Below, piece by piece: positions 17,531-25,988 of a DNA stretch of 64,000 bases. Each line of letters opens with the position of its first letter. Position 1 is the stretch's first letter. The DNA comes from Shewanella sp. KX20019 (GTDB lineage Bacteria; Pseudomonadota; Gammaproteobacteria; Enterobacterales; Shewanellaceae): the NCBI RefSeq assembly GCF_016757755.1, contig NZ_CP068437.1, forward strand, positions 3,348,001 through 3,412,000, given 5' to 3'. Both the position numbers and the translations under genes were made by a program. The notes below the pieces were generated by a model. It was not told the DNA's origin. It did not search any database and saw only the letters and a program-made list of their open reading frames with translations.

Positions 17531-18424
17531 ATGTACTCTCATCTCCCGCCACTTAACTCGCTACGTTCTTTTGAAGCTGTAGCTCGATTATTGAGCTTTA
17601 CTCTTGCTAGTAAAGAACTATTTGTGACTCATGGTGCAGTCAGTAAGCAGGTTAAAATATTAGAAGAGTATCTTGGTACACCGCTATTTGTGCGCCAGCA
17701 TCGTAGCCTAAAACTCACTGATGAAGGTGAAAGGTACTTTATTAATGTCCAATCAGCATTGCAGACCATTAATAACGCCACCGCAGACTTAATTGAACAT
17801 CCACTGCGCACACAAACCCTGTCCATTAACGTGCTACCAAGCTTAAGCATTAGTTGGCTTATCCCGCGCATGGAGCAGTTTAAATCTCGCTTTCCACATC
17901 TTTATGTTGATCTATCTATTGGTGACTTTGAGGTTGATTTTAATAACGCTAAGTATGACATCGCAGTGCGGAGCGCCACTTCGGTGCCTAAAGGGCTCAA
18001 TGTGATGAAGTTAATGGATGAAGATCTTTGCCTTGTGTGTTCGCCTGAATTAAGCAAACAGCTGACATCATTGGACTCTATCAACCAAATGACACTGCTT
18101 AAGCATACGACTCGCCCTGATCTTTGGCAGCTCTGGGCGGAAGATGTTGGCATTAAACTGACAACAGAAAATAAGTTTGGTGTAGAGCACTTTTACATGC
18201 TGAGCCAAGCTGCAACGAGTGGAATGGGGGTTGCGCTAATCCCACGTTTTTTTATTGAAGATGAGCTTAAGACGGGAAAGCTAGTGATCCCCTTTGAAGC
18301 TAAGTTCACTAGCCCTTACAGCTATTACCTATTAGCCCCTAAATCGAGCAACCTATCATTGAAGGTACAATCTTTTATCGATTGGTTGCTCGAACTATTT
18401 AGCCCCTACAGAGAAACACCGTAG
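17531..18424 (+). CDS. LysR-family transcriptional regulator (GcvA-like)
   Basis: 297 residues. The N-terminal HTH (LPPLNSLRSFEAVARLLSFTLASKELFVTHGAVSKQVKILEEYLGTPLFVR) is typical of the GcvA/AmpR branch. The effector domain (about 92-290) includes INVLPSLSISWLIPRM and the SQAATSGMGVALIP motif. It is divergently oriented to the TauE/SafE gene and close to it, which makes that gene the best candidate target. The effector is unknown. Confidence 0.9.
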   Translation: MYSHLPPLNSLRSFEAVARLLSFTLASKELFVTHGAVSKQVKILEEYLGTPLFVRQHRSLKLTDEGERYFINVQSALQTINNATADLIEHPLRTQTLSINVLPSLSISWLIPRMEQFKSRFPHLYVDLSIGDFEVDFNNAKYDIAVRSATSVPKGLNVMKLMDEDLCLVCSPELSKQLTSLDSINQMTLLKHTTRPDLWQLWAEDVGIKLTTENKFGVEHFYMLSQAATSGMGVALIPRFFIEDELKTGKLVIPFEAKFTSPYSYYLLAPKSSNLSLKVQSFIDWLLELFSPYRETP

Positions 18425-18441
18425 ATATGCATACAATCCAC

Positions 18442-20406
18442 TTATGACTCAGCTAAGTCGAACAACGCTAAGTAGCTAAGGCCTGGTTCAATAGCTAGCT
18501 CAAACCTAAGGACTTTATGACAAGCATCGAACAGTGCGTCGCCAAACCATTCTCTGTCGAATGCTTCTAGAGCATTGATAATGCCAGCTGGCCCCAAGTC
18601 ACCTTTAGCACTTGTTGGAGCCAAGGCATCAATAAAGCTTGCAACTAGACCATAGAGATCCTTCTCTGCCTGCCCTTCTACATCCCACAGCGTTGGATCA
18701 GCATACTGACTCGCGTAATGGCTAGCAGCGATATCGAGGCCAATACCAAAGTTAACTAGAATGGCTTTGTTGGGATTACAGATGATGTTCTTTGGACAAA
18801 TAGCACCATGATAGATATCCATCTGATGCATGTACTGCAGACCTGTGAGTAACTGGCTAAACCATTTCATCGGTTGACCAATTTCTATTTCCGGTAGCTC
18901 GTCAATTGAGACGCCATACTCCCATGCCCTAGCAATAAACAGCTCTTCACTTTGCGGCAGTTGACCAAAGGCGAGTACTTTTTCAATATGAGGATGAAAA
19001 AGTTTGGCTAGACTACGATAGGTATTACTGAGCATTGGCCAGTCAGCTGCCACATTACTATAGATAGATACGCCGCACTGATACTGCCCTTGCAGATGTT
19101 TAGCTCGCCAAAATTGACTGGTTTTGGTGGCAGCAATAAATTGTTCTAGTTCAAAATGATGATCAATAATCGCGCCCTTGGTCACCGCTATTTTTTCAGG
19201 CACGGTGTCGCAAACGCCCTGATCAATCAATGCCGAAAGATCGCATCGAAGTGCATCTAGATCATTCGTTTCACCCGCTATAGCAGCGCGATACCATTGG
19301 TAAACCCTAGGTTGCTTAGTTTGTTCTGCGATTGCTAAGAACCCTTGCGCATAGGCTTTGATATCATTGCTAACGCTTAATGTATCTTTGATATCGATAA
19401 ATTCGACGTCACCCATGTCAGAGACAAAAATACAGTTACTTGTCCAGCCACCCACTGTAAAACCACGACGGTGGATCTGCTGCAGCCCCGATACGCTTCG
19501 GCGCAGAATTTCCAACAACTGATAGGTAGTCATCTGTTCAGACTCTAGCACGTTAAGCGGTACACCACGGGGCATACGGATAGGAAGTACTAACTGCTCA
19601 CCATCTTGTATTAACGGTGCACAATATGGCACACCACTGCATCCAGATAATGCTTGTAGTCGTTGAAACTCGGTTCTAAGTTGAGTTTCATGGGTTTCAG
19701 ATTGACTACTATCGTCAAATTGAGTCGGAATTAATACTTTAAGCAACCAGGGAGCAGTCCACTCCCCCGGATTATACTCGGCTTGCCAAACCTCTAAACC
19801 ACTTTGAATAAACAGGCATTTTAGTTTGGTAAAATCTTGAATTTTATTGTTTCGCTGTTCAACAATCGCCACTTGGCCAATCGTTTCCAACACCAACTCT
19901 TTTTGGGTATCGGTAACTTGGTGCTTTCTCGGCGCAGTGAGTCCCCACTCTTTGGTAAGCGCAGCGACAATCTGCTTCGGTGTGTAGATACTCAAAGAGC
20001 CTTGATGTTTCTCAAGCTCAATCTCTTCACCTTTACGGCCGGTAATAAACACCATGCCTTGGCACCAAGGGGCATAAACACCGACGGGGATCTTATGCTT
20101 GACGTTACCCGCCAAGACTCGGGCGACATAGTTAGCTTTGGCTAAACTGTTATCAACTTCACGGCCATCAAGCGACCAAGCATGCAGGCCCGCGTCTAAG
20201 CGGCCGATATAACCTTTAACATCGACAACATAAACGCCCCATTCACCAATAACCAGTGCATCGACTTCCATGGCTTGCCCCGATTTTGTGGGGATCTCTA
20301 CATTGGTCAGTAAAATATAATCTTCAGGTAGTTCATCTGCGAGCAATGAAAATGCCCAACGCTCAGCATCATTAACTGGCGTACCAAAACTTATCATTCT
20401 TGCCAT
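18442..20406 (-). CDS. NERD nuclease-related domain fused to tandem degenerate protein-kinase domains
   Basis: 654 residues from ATG 20406; the AAGGAG ahead of it lies inside the longer frame, so the upstream ATG at 20427 is unlikely. Residues about 5-115 form a NERD domain with PD-(D/E)xK-like residues intact (EVDALVI, GVYVVDVKGY). Two kinase-like halves follow. The first (about 195-390) has a WLLKVL lysine but an altered catalytic loop (GGWTSNCIF). The second (about 405-640) has HGAICPKN where HRDxKxxN is expected, NFG for DFG, and no beta-3 lysine (CGVSIYS). It is thus likely a pseudokinase scaffold or nucleotide sensor with a possible nuclease. It appears to be transcribed alone, since a terminator precedes it. 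The role is unknown. Confidence 0.82.
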   Translation of the reverse strand: MARMISFGTPVNDAERWAFSLLADELPEDYILLTNVEIPTKSGQAMEVDALVIGEWGVYVVDVKGYIGRLDAGLHAWSLDGREVDNSLAKANYVARVLAGNVKHKIPVGVYAPWCQGMVFITGRKGEEIELEKHQGSLSIYTPKQIVAALTKEWGLTAPRKHQVTDTQKELVLETIGQVAIVEQRNNKIQDFTKLKCLFIQSGLEVWQAEYNPGEWTAPWLLKVLIPTQFDDSSQSETHETQLRTEFQRLQALSGCSGVPYCAPLIQDGEQLVLPIRMPRGVPLNVLESEQMTTYQLLEILRRSVSGLQQIHRRGFTVGGWTSNCIFVSDMGDVEFIDIKDTLSVSNDIKAYAQGFLAIAEQTKQPRVYQWYRAAIAGETNDLDALRCDLSALIDQGVCDTVPEKIAVTKGAIIDHHFELEQFIAATKTSQFWRAKHLQGQYQCGVSIYSNVAADWPMLSNTYRSLAKLFHPHIEKVLAFGQLPQSEELFIARAWEYGVSIDELPEIEIGQPMKWFSQLLTGLQYMHQMDIYHGAICPKNIICNPNKAILVNFGIGLDIAASHYASQYADPTLWDVEGQAEKDLYGLVASFIDALAPTSAKGDLGPAGIINALEAFDREWFGDALFDACHKVLRFELAIEPGLSYLALFDLAES

Positions 20407-20459
20407 TCTTATCTCCTTGTGTGGCAATCGATACCAACATACTCAACGTCTGGGCACAA

Positions 20460-20482
20460 AAAAGCCACTTATTTAAGTGGCT
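20460..20482 (-). terminator. Rho-independent terminator of the S4-rraB unit
   Basis: AGCCACTTA (20463-20471) and TAAGTGGCT (20474-20482) pair. On the minus strand the stem is followed by TTTTTTG. It sits about 40 bp after the RraB-like gene and before the NERD-kinase start. Confidence 0.75.
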
Positions 20483-20522
20483 AATTTTAAAACTGATTTT
20501 TAGAGCTTATTTTTACAGCAAA

Positions 20523-20909
20523 TTAGTGTTTACAATCATCGCTGCATTCATGGTCATCATCGGCGAACTCATCATCACCTTCCTGATGTTGCATTACGCC
20601 CCACCCATCAGTGACACCACCAAACTCCTGCGCAAATTCATGCAGATTTAGCTCTTGTTCAACAATCGTCTCGTAGGCTGGAACCATATTGAGGCAAACA
20701 ATTATTTCCCATTTACCAGAGTCATCATTTAAGAGAAGCTCTATCTCGCCATCAAGATCTGATTTACTAAGCTCCTCTACCGCTGACTCTGCATCGCGCT
20801 GGTCTTCAAAGACCAAGAAAAAATCAACATCGAGTGCAACGGATAAATCGATACCTGCATCGGCCATCGCCTGGAGCATCTTGCCGTTATCATCATCTGG
20901 AAACTGCAT
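20523..20909 (-). CDS. rraB: RraB-family protein (putative RNase E inhibitor)
   Basis: 128 residues, acidic, ending in an Asp/Glu/His/Cys-rich tail (DDEFADDDHECSDDCKH). The alpha/beta core (ALDVDFFLVFEDQRDAESAVEEL; WEIIVCLNMVPAYETIVEQELNLHEFAQEFGGVTDGWGVM) fits the RraB fold, and the acidic C-terminus is shared with E. coli RraB. RraB binds RNase E and dampens its activity. Sequence identity with the E. coli protein looks modest, so the assignment is at family level. It lies 9 bp downstream of the S4-domain gene, a pairing that suggests RNA metabolism. Confidence 0.72.
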   Translation of the reverse strand: MQFPDDDNGKMLQAMADAGIDLSVALDVDFFLVFEDQRDAESAVEELSKSDLDGEIELLLNDDSGKWEIIVCLNMVPAYETIVEQELNLHEFAQEFGGVTDGWGVMQHQEGDDEFADDDHECSDDCKH

Positions 20910-20918
20910 ATAAAACCT

Positions 20919-21164
20919 CTATTCGCTTGCTTCGGACGCTGCAATAATCTGCACAGATTCGTCATTAAAGCTGACAACTTCACCCGCTATCACTTTTTTA
21001 CGTTTACGGGTCTCTACTTCACCGTTAACTGTAACTTTACCTTCAGAAATAATGTGCTTGGCCTCTCCGCCACCGCTAATCATTCCTTGAACTTTTAATA
21101 CTTTGTATAACTCGATATATTCTTCGCCTGACTTTAATGTCAGCGTTGGAGTATCTGAACTCAC
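20919..21164 (-). CDS. YbcJ-like S4-domain RNA-binding protein
   Basis: 81 residues from GTG 21164 (AAGGCG upstream). It matches the small YbcJ/YaaA S4-like family almost throughout: YIELYKVLKVQG, GGEAKHIISEGKVTVNGEVETRKRKKV, GEVVSFNDESVQII. The S4 fold binds structured RNA. It is probably co-transcribed with the downstream RraB-like gene. Confidence 0.85.
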   Translation of the reverse strand: MSSDTPTLTLKSGEEYIELYKVLKVQGMISGGGEAKHIISEGKVTVNGEVETRKRKKVIAGEVVSFNDESVQIIAASEASE

Positions 21165-21242
21165 GTTAATTCGCCTTTAATTTACTAAACTACCGCATTA
21201 TAACACTCAAATCATCAAGCGAGCGTACGCTTTATCGAGTGA

Positions 21243-21776
21243 CTAAGCTCTTTCTGCCATGAGTAGGCCATAAAGCCGTTCGTCCAACCAATTTTCGCCC
21301 ACTTTCCAGTTTTGCCTCAATAGACCTTCCTGAATAAAACCGCACTTTTCCAACACTCTTGATGATGCGATATTCTCGTCGGCACAAAGTGCTATGAGTT
21401 TGTGGGGATTATGTGCAATACATAACCAATCTATGAGCGTTTTTAATGCTTCACTGGCAAAACCGCGACCCTGCGCATTATCATGCAGCATATAGCCGAC
21501 TTCGTACCGACCTACAGATTCATCTGAATGATGTAGACTCACAAAGCCGACGAAATCATGCTGCTGAACCTCTTCCACTACCACTAATAATCGTTCATCA
21601 ACAGCAAGATCATTAGGGATAAGTGCACGCTCGAACTTTTCTCGTATTACGATTTCTGCTTGCGGTTTTCGAACATATTTATTCAACTCTTCGCTTAGAT
21701 GAGTATATAAAAAGTTATCCCAATCACTTGGACTGAGTGTTCTTAACCTTAATCTATCGGAATACAGTTCGAGCAT
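21243..21776 (-). CDS. GNAT-family N-acetyltransferase (RimJ/RimL-like)
   Basis: 177 residues. It begins LYSDRLRLRTLSPSDWDNF, as in RimJ/RimL/SpeG-type enzymes. The acetyl-CoA pyrophosphate loop is NAQGRGFASEAL, followed by ALCADENIASSRVLEKCGFIQEGLLRQ. The substrate, a protein N-terminus or a small molecule, cannot be inferred. It sits between the S4 and ppiC genes on the same strand with short gaps. Confidence 0.88.
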   Translation of the reverse strand: MLELYSDRLRLRTLSPSDWDNFLYTHLSEELNKYVRKPQAEIVIREKFERALIPNDLAVDERLLVVVEEVQQHDFVGFVSLHHSDESVGRYEVGYMLHDNAQGRGFASEALKTLIDWLCIAHNPHKLIALCADENIASSRVLEKCGFIQEGLLRQNWKVGENWLDERLYGLLMAERA

Positions 21777-21807
21777 GTTATGTCCTACTTAAATAGCCTG
21801 CAGGCTA

Positions 21808-22086
21808 TTAGCCTCTGCTAGTGACTTCTAACAAGTGGTAGCCGAACTGAGTTTTAACAGGACCTTGAACTTCATTCAAAGGCGCGCTAAAAACCACTTC
21901 ATCAAACTCTTTAACCATCATACCAGGTCCAAATGAACCTAAATCACCACCTTGGGCAGAAGATGGGCAAGACGAGTTTGCTTTAGCTATATCACCAAAA
22001 TCAGCACCATCAAGGATCTGTTGTTTTAGCGCTTCACACTGCTGCTCTGTATCTACTAGTAGATGTCTTGCTGTTGCTTGTACCAT
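21808..22086 (-). CDS. ppiC: Parvulin peptidyl-prolyl isomerase PpiC
   Basis: From ATG 22086 (AGGAG upstream) the protein is 92 residues, matching E. coli PpiC (93). It is a lone parvulin domain: MVQATARHLLVDTEQQCEALKQQI, DFGDIAKANSSCPSSAQGGDLGSFGPGMMVKEFDEVVF, VKTQFGYHLLEV. There is no signal peptide, so it is cytoplasmic. It catalyses cis-trans isomerisation before proline. A longer in-frame start at 22128 lacks a ribosome site. Confidence 0.93.
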   Translation of the reverse strand: MVQATARHLLVDTEQQCEALKQQILDGADFGDIAKANSSCPSSAQGGDLGSFGPGMMVKEFDEVVFSAPLNEVQGPVKTQFGYHLLEVTSRG

Positions 22087-22194
22087 GGAGTAACTCCTAT
22101 AAATTAAAAATAGTTGCCTATTTGGCAAAATTAAACCCCGATAGTATATCCCAAATATTAGCGAATATTCCAGCGGGGTTATCTGTGGTCGACT

Positions 22195-24018
22195 CTATTG
22201 TTGCGACGCTATCCAGTCATTAACTTTTAGTTCCATCACTTCCATAGGGAGTGAGCCTGAGGTTAATATTTGGTCGTGAAATATCTTTAAGTCAAACTTA
22301 TCGCCTAACGCTTTTTCCGCTTGTGCACGTAAAGACAGGATCTTTAGCTGACCGACTTTATAAGATAAAGCTTGGCCTGGTATCGCCATGTAACGTTCAA
22401 CTTCAGCAACGATGTCAGACTCCGCCATCGGCGAATTGTCTTTCATGTACTGAATCGCCTGTTCACGGGTCCAGCCCTTTGCGTGTAACCCTGTGTCTAC
22501 AACCAGACGCATTGCACGTAGCATCTCATCCGATAGCTTACCAAAGTACTGGTACGGATCTTCAAATAGTCCCATTTCAATACCTAAATATTCAGCATAA
22601 AGCGCCCAACCTTCTTCGAATGCCGTGTAATTGCCAAAACGTTGGAACTCAGGTACGCCGGACAACTCTTGCTTAATCGCAATCTGGAAGTGATGTCCTG
22701 GTGCCGCTTCATGCAATGATAACGTCGTCGTCCCCCACTTTGGTTGTGCCTTGAGGTTGTATGTATTGATATAAAACACCCCTGGACGCGAACCGTCAAC
22801 AGCTGGAGACTCGTACGATGCACCCGCGGCCGATTGCTCTCTGAAACTTTCTACGGGTTTGACGATGTAATCAGCCTTAGGCATAACATTGAAATACTTA
22901 GGTAACTCAAGATTGATTTTGTCTTTTAGCAACATATAACCATCAATAAGCCCCTGACGATCATCAAAGAAATACTGAGGTTCTGAAGACAACGAGGCAA
23001 AGAATGCCGTTAGATCGCCTTCAAAACCCACTTGCTGACGTACTTTATCCATTTCAGACAGTATGCGTGCAACTTCATCTAGACCAATTTTATGGATCTC
23101 ATCTACCGGCATAGTCGTAGTCGTATGAGAGTTAGCTAAGTGTTGATACCAAACTTTGCCATTCGGTAAGCCCCACCAACCGTCGCTTGCACGAGCTGAT
23201 TTTAGGTAAGTGTTTTGGAAGTAATCACGTAATGCAGCTAACTCTGGTAGCAGCTGATCAGCAATAAGCTTGTTATATTCGGATGTTAGCGCCACTTTAT
23301 CAGCAGCAGAGAACGACTCAGGCATTAAATTGATAGGGCTATAGAACAGGCTGTCTTCAGGTTTGTCGACTAATTGAGCTGTCAATTGAGGAATGATACG
23401 CTCAACTAGCACTCTAGGTAATACCACCTTACTCGCAATGCCTTCATCCATACGCACTTGCGCAAATTTCATCCACTCGATGAATCCTTGCAAACGTTTC
23501 TCCCAATTACGGTAATCTTCTACTGTTTGGAAAGGTTGGGCACTTTCACCCGTGCCCAACTGGACCATGCTAATGACGGTACTATAAAACTGATTCATTG
23601 GCATAAAGTGGTTCGGGAAGGTCTCATCTGCCATGGCGACATTACGGTCATAGGTAAACATGTCATAACTGAGTTTTAAGTCATCTGACAATTTGCTGCG
23701 GTCGACTTTTTTGACGTCACTCAAATAGCGCTTATTCAAATTGTGGCGCTGTTTCAAGTAATCATCTGATAATCCATCACCAAATTTATCGTTGTAATCA
23801 TTAACGCCAACGAATGTTGCGTAGATAGGTTCAAGCGCAAGCTGGTCTTTAAAATAATTATCGACCAAAGCTAGATAAGCTTGCTCTACGGTTTGCTCTT
23901 GACTTAACGCTGTACTCTTTGCTGTATCAGATTCTTTTAATTGGGTATTTGCTTTATCACCACAAGCCGTCATACCGAGTACCATGCTAATAGACAATGC
24001 GACTATCGCCTTTTTCAT
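22195..24018 (-). CDS. DUF885 lipoprotein (putative zinc metallopeptidase)
   Basis: 607 residues from ATG 24018 (AAGGAAG upstream). The signal peptide ends in a lipobox (LGMTAC, acylated Cys), so the protein is lipid-anchored in the envelope. The zinc motif is HEAAPGHH at about residue 435, followed by FEEGWALYAEYLGIEMG. These are the same spacing and motifs as the other DUF885 protein in this window. DUF885 proteins are presumed peptidases; the substrate is unknown. It is divergent from the GGDEF-like gene. Confidence 0.88.
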   Translation of the reverse strand: MKKAIVALSISMVLGMTACGDKANTQLKESDTAKSTALSQEQTVEQAYLALVDNYFKDQLALEPIYATFVGVNDYNDKFGDGLSDDYLKQRHNLNKRYLSDVKKVDRSKLSDDLKLSYDMFTYDRNVAMADETFPNHFMPMNQFYSTVISMVQLGTGESAQPFQTVEDYRNWEKRLQGFIEWMKFAQVRMDEGIASKVVLPRVLVERIIPQLTAQLVDKPEDSLFYSPINLMPESFSAADKVALTSEYNKLIADQLLPELAALRDYFQNTYLKSARASDGWWGLPNGKVWYQHLANSHTTTTMPVDEIHKIGLDEVARILSEMDKVRQQVGFEGDLTAFFASLSSEPQYFFDDRQGLIDGYMLLKDKINLELPKYFNVMPKADYIVKPVESFREQSAAGASYESPAVDGSRPGVFYINTYNLKAQPKWGTTTLSLHEAAPGHHFQIAIKQELSGVPEFQRFGNYTAFEEGWALYAEYLGIEMGLFEDPYQYFGKLSDEMLRAMRLVVDTGLHAKGWTREQAIQYMKDNSPMAESDIVAEVERYMAIPGQALSYKVGQLKILSLRAQAEKALGDKFDLKIFHDQILTSGSLPMEVMELKVNDWIASQQ

Positions 24019-24092
24019 TCTAATCTTCCTTTTATTCAATGTAAGTGAGCGATCTTTTCTATACTTAACCTTAAGTCTTATAGGAGTGACTC

Positions 24093-24599
24093 ATGATTTA
24101 CTCTTTTAGTAATTCTGGTTTTAGAGATCCAGAAACAGGTGTGTATAACCAAACCTATTTTATGGAAGTATTTAATCGTGAATGGCATCGCCATATACGT
24201 GATCACCAAAGTCTGGCCTTATTGTATCTATGCCCGCACATTCATGGAACTATTTCTCAACCTCAATTGTTAGAATTATTCATGAAGCAGGTACAAGATG
24301 CCCTACTGCGTACCAGCGACTTGCTAGCAAGGCTGGATAATCAGTCATTTGCCTTGGGGATTTTTGAAACTGATGCATCTGGAACTAAGATTGTAATCGA
24401 TAGAGTGGAGAACAGAATCGCTGACTTCAACAGAATCTATCAGAAAGAAACACATGCAGAAATATCATATGAGCTAACTGGATGTATTTGCTATCCATCT
24501 TCGAACGTGTACCTAGAAACACTATTTGAAACGGTGGAGCAACAAAGCTTAAGGATGCGAAATAACCAAGCGTTTAATGACAGGCTCGTTAGCTTATAA
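24093..24599 (+). CDS. Short protein with a degenerate GGDEF domain
   Basis: 168 residues with AGGAG upstream. The opening DPETGVYNQTYFMEVFNREWHRH and ALLYLCPH follow the GGDEF fold (D-LTGL-NR-F and the first beta strand). The signature GG(D/E)EF is replaced by LARLDNQSFALGIF, so the catalytic acidic residues are missing. The later ISYELTGCICYPSSN corresponds to the usual sitxSiGia strand. Diguanylate cyclase activity is therefore unlikely. A ligand-binding or inactive regulatory role is possible. It stands alone, with a bidirectional terminator downstream. Confidence 0.75.
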   Translation: MIYSFSNSGFRDPETGVYNQTYFMEVFNREWHRHIRDHQSLALLYLCPHIHGTISQPQLLELFMKQVQDALLRTSDLLARLDNQSFALGIFETDASGTKIVIDRVENRIADFNRIYQKETHAEISYELTGCICYPSSNVYLETLFETVEQQSLRMRNNQAFNDRLVSL

Positions 24600-24696
24600 A
24601 CCAGCCTTTGACTCTCGCAAACAACAGTAGCCATAAAGCCCCGGTTAATGAAGACTAACTAAAGCGTTGTTCTCGACAAAATAATACGCTAGAAAT

Positions 24697-24726
24697 AAAA
24701 AAGCCTCTTTAAAAGAGGCTTTTTTT
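24697..24726. terminator. Bidirectional terminator
   Basis: A stem of AGCCTCTTT pairing with AAAGAGGCT, flanked by A-runs on the left and T-runs on the right. It lies between the convergent GGDEF-like gene and the TPR gene and can serve both. Confidence 0.85.
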
Positions 24727-24738
24727 CACTCAAAAAAG

Positions 24739-25986
24739 TTAAAGCGTTACGTTATGAACTCGCGCTTTTTCTTTAATATAAGAGATATAACTTTTAGCCG
24801 CACGACTTGTTTTCTTGTCTTTAGCTGCAAGCTTCGCATACTTGTATGCGCTCTTGTATTGCTTCAAATTGAGATAGGCCAAAGCGAGTTCAAACTGAAC
24901 TTCCCCTGGGCTCTTAACTCCAGCATCAAGTGCTTTCTTCAACGCTGTAATAGCTGGCTTACTTTTACCATCCAAAGACAGAATACGTCCCTGTCGAAGG
25001 TAAAGCTTACCATCATTATCAATAGCAGCAGCTTTACCATAAGTCGCAGCAGCTTGTTTCAGCTCCTTAGAGTTATGATAAAATCCTGCTAATATTTTGA
25101 GCGTTTTCGCGTCTTCTTTAACTAAACCAGACTTAATATGTTTAGCATAGATTTGAGCTGCACGATATGGCGAACCTTTTTGTGCAAGTAACTGCGTTAA
25201 ACGTTGAATGTTACTCGCAGATTCCAAAAATCCATTTTTATAAGCTAAATCATAAGTGGCTAGAGACTTATCAAAGTCTTCAGTCATCAAATAAAACTGA
25301 GCTAACTGTACCCAAAGGCGCTTGTCTTCCTGAAACAATGGCACCATTGTTTCTAAGACGTTAACAGCTTGCTTATAGTTTTTCTTGTTAAAATACGCAG
25401 TAAGTTTTAGCTGATAAAGACTTTTATCAGGTTTATCTGCAATAGCTAAACCTTTATCCGCAACTTCAAGAACTTTATCCCACTGCTTTAACTCAGAATA
25501 AGCAACACTAATACGACGGTATACGTTTGCTTCTTCTTTACAAGTAAACTCCATCCAGCTGTAATAAGCTGGAATTGATTCTTTAAACTTCTTCTCTTGA
25601 ATCAAGAGATCGGCATAAAGTTTCAGAGTTTGCGCATGGTCTACACCACCGAGGATATCTGCTTCTACAGCTGTTTTTAGGTACTTAACAGCGGTTTGCA
25701 TCTGCCCTTTCTCAGCATAGAAGTTACCCAGCATACGTGCAATATAAGCTTTATCAAAATCACTTTTAGCGTTTGCTTCCAATAACATCGTAATTGCTTC
25801 ATCGACATTACCTTCAGTGTAAGCTTTAAAAGATTTCTGTACTTTCTTCGCTGCGCTCTGACCAACGGCTTTAGACTTTCGCATTTCAATCGGGCATTTC
25901 TCTGCCGCTGACACGGCAGGCACGATTGCGACACTTCCCCCTAGACAAAGCATCAAAGCAGCAGCGATAGTATTTACTTTACGCAT
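24739..25986 (-). CDS. Exported TPR protein of the TonB2 locus
   Basis: 415 residues with a signal peptide (AAALMLCLGGSVAIVPAVSAA) and a mature part made of about ten tetratricopeptide-like helical repeats. Examples are AYIARMLGNFYAEKGQMQTAVKYLKTAVEA and LWVQLAQFYLMTEDFDKSLATYDLAY. It is the last gene of the DUF3450-ttpC-exbB-exbD-tonB-TPR operon, 2 bp after tonB, with a strong GGGAGGAAAG site. TonB2 loci of Vibrio and Shewanella carry such a TPR protein. It probably serves as a periplasmic scaffold for the energiser complex. Confidence 0.88.
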   Translation of the reverse strand: MRKVNTIAAALMLCLGGSVAIVPAVSAAEKCPIEMRKSKAVGQSAAKKVQKSFKAYTEGNVDEAITMLLEANAKSDFDKAYIARMLGNFYAEKGQMQTAVKYLKTAVEADILGGVDHAQTLKLYADLLIQEKKFKESIPAYYSWMEFTCKEEANVYRRISVAYSELKQWDKVLEVADKGLAIADKPDKSLYQLKLTAYFNKKNYKQAVNVLETMVPLFQEDKRLWVQLAQFYLMTEDFDKSLATYDLAYKNGFLESASNIQRLTQLLAQKGSPYRAAQIYAKHIKSGLVKEDAKTLKILAGFYHNSKELKQAAATYGKAAAIDNDGKLYLRQGRILSLDGKSKPAITALKKALDAGVKSPGEVQFELALAYLNLKQYKSAYKYAKLAAKDKKTSRAAKSYISYIKEKARVHNVTL

Positions 25987-25988
25987 AT

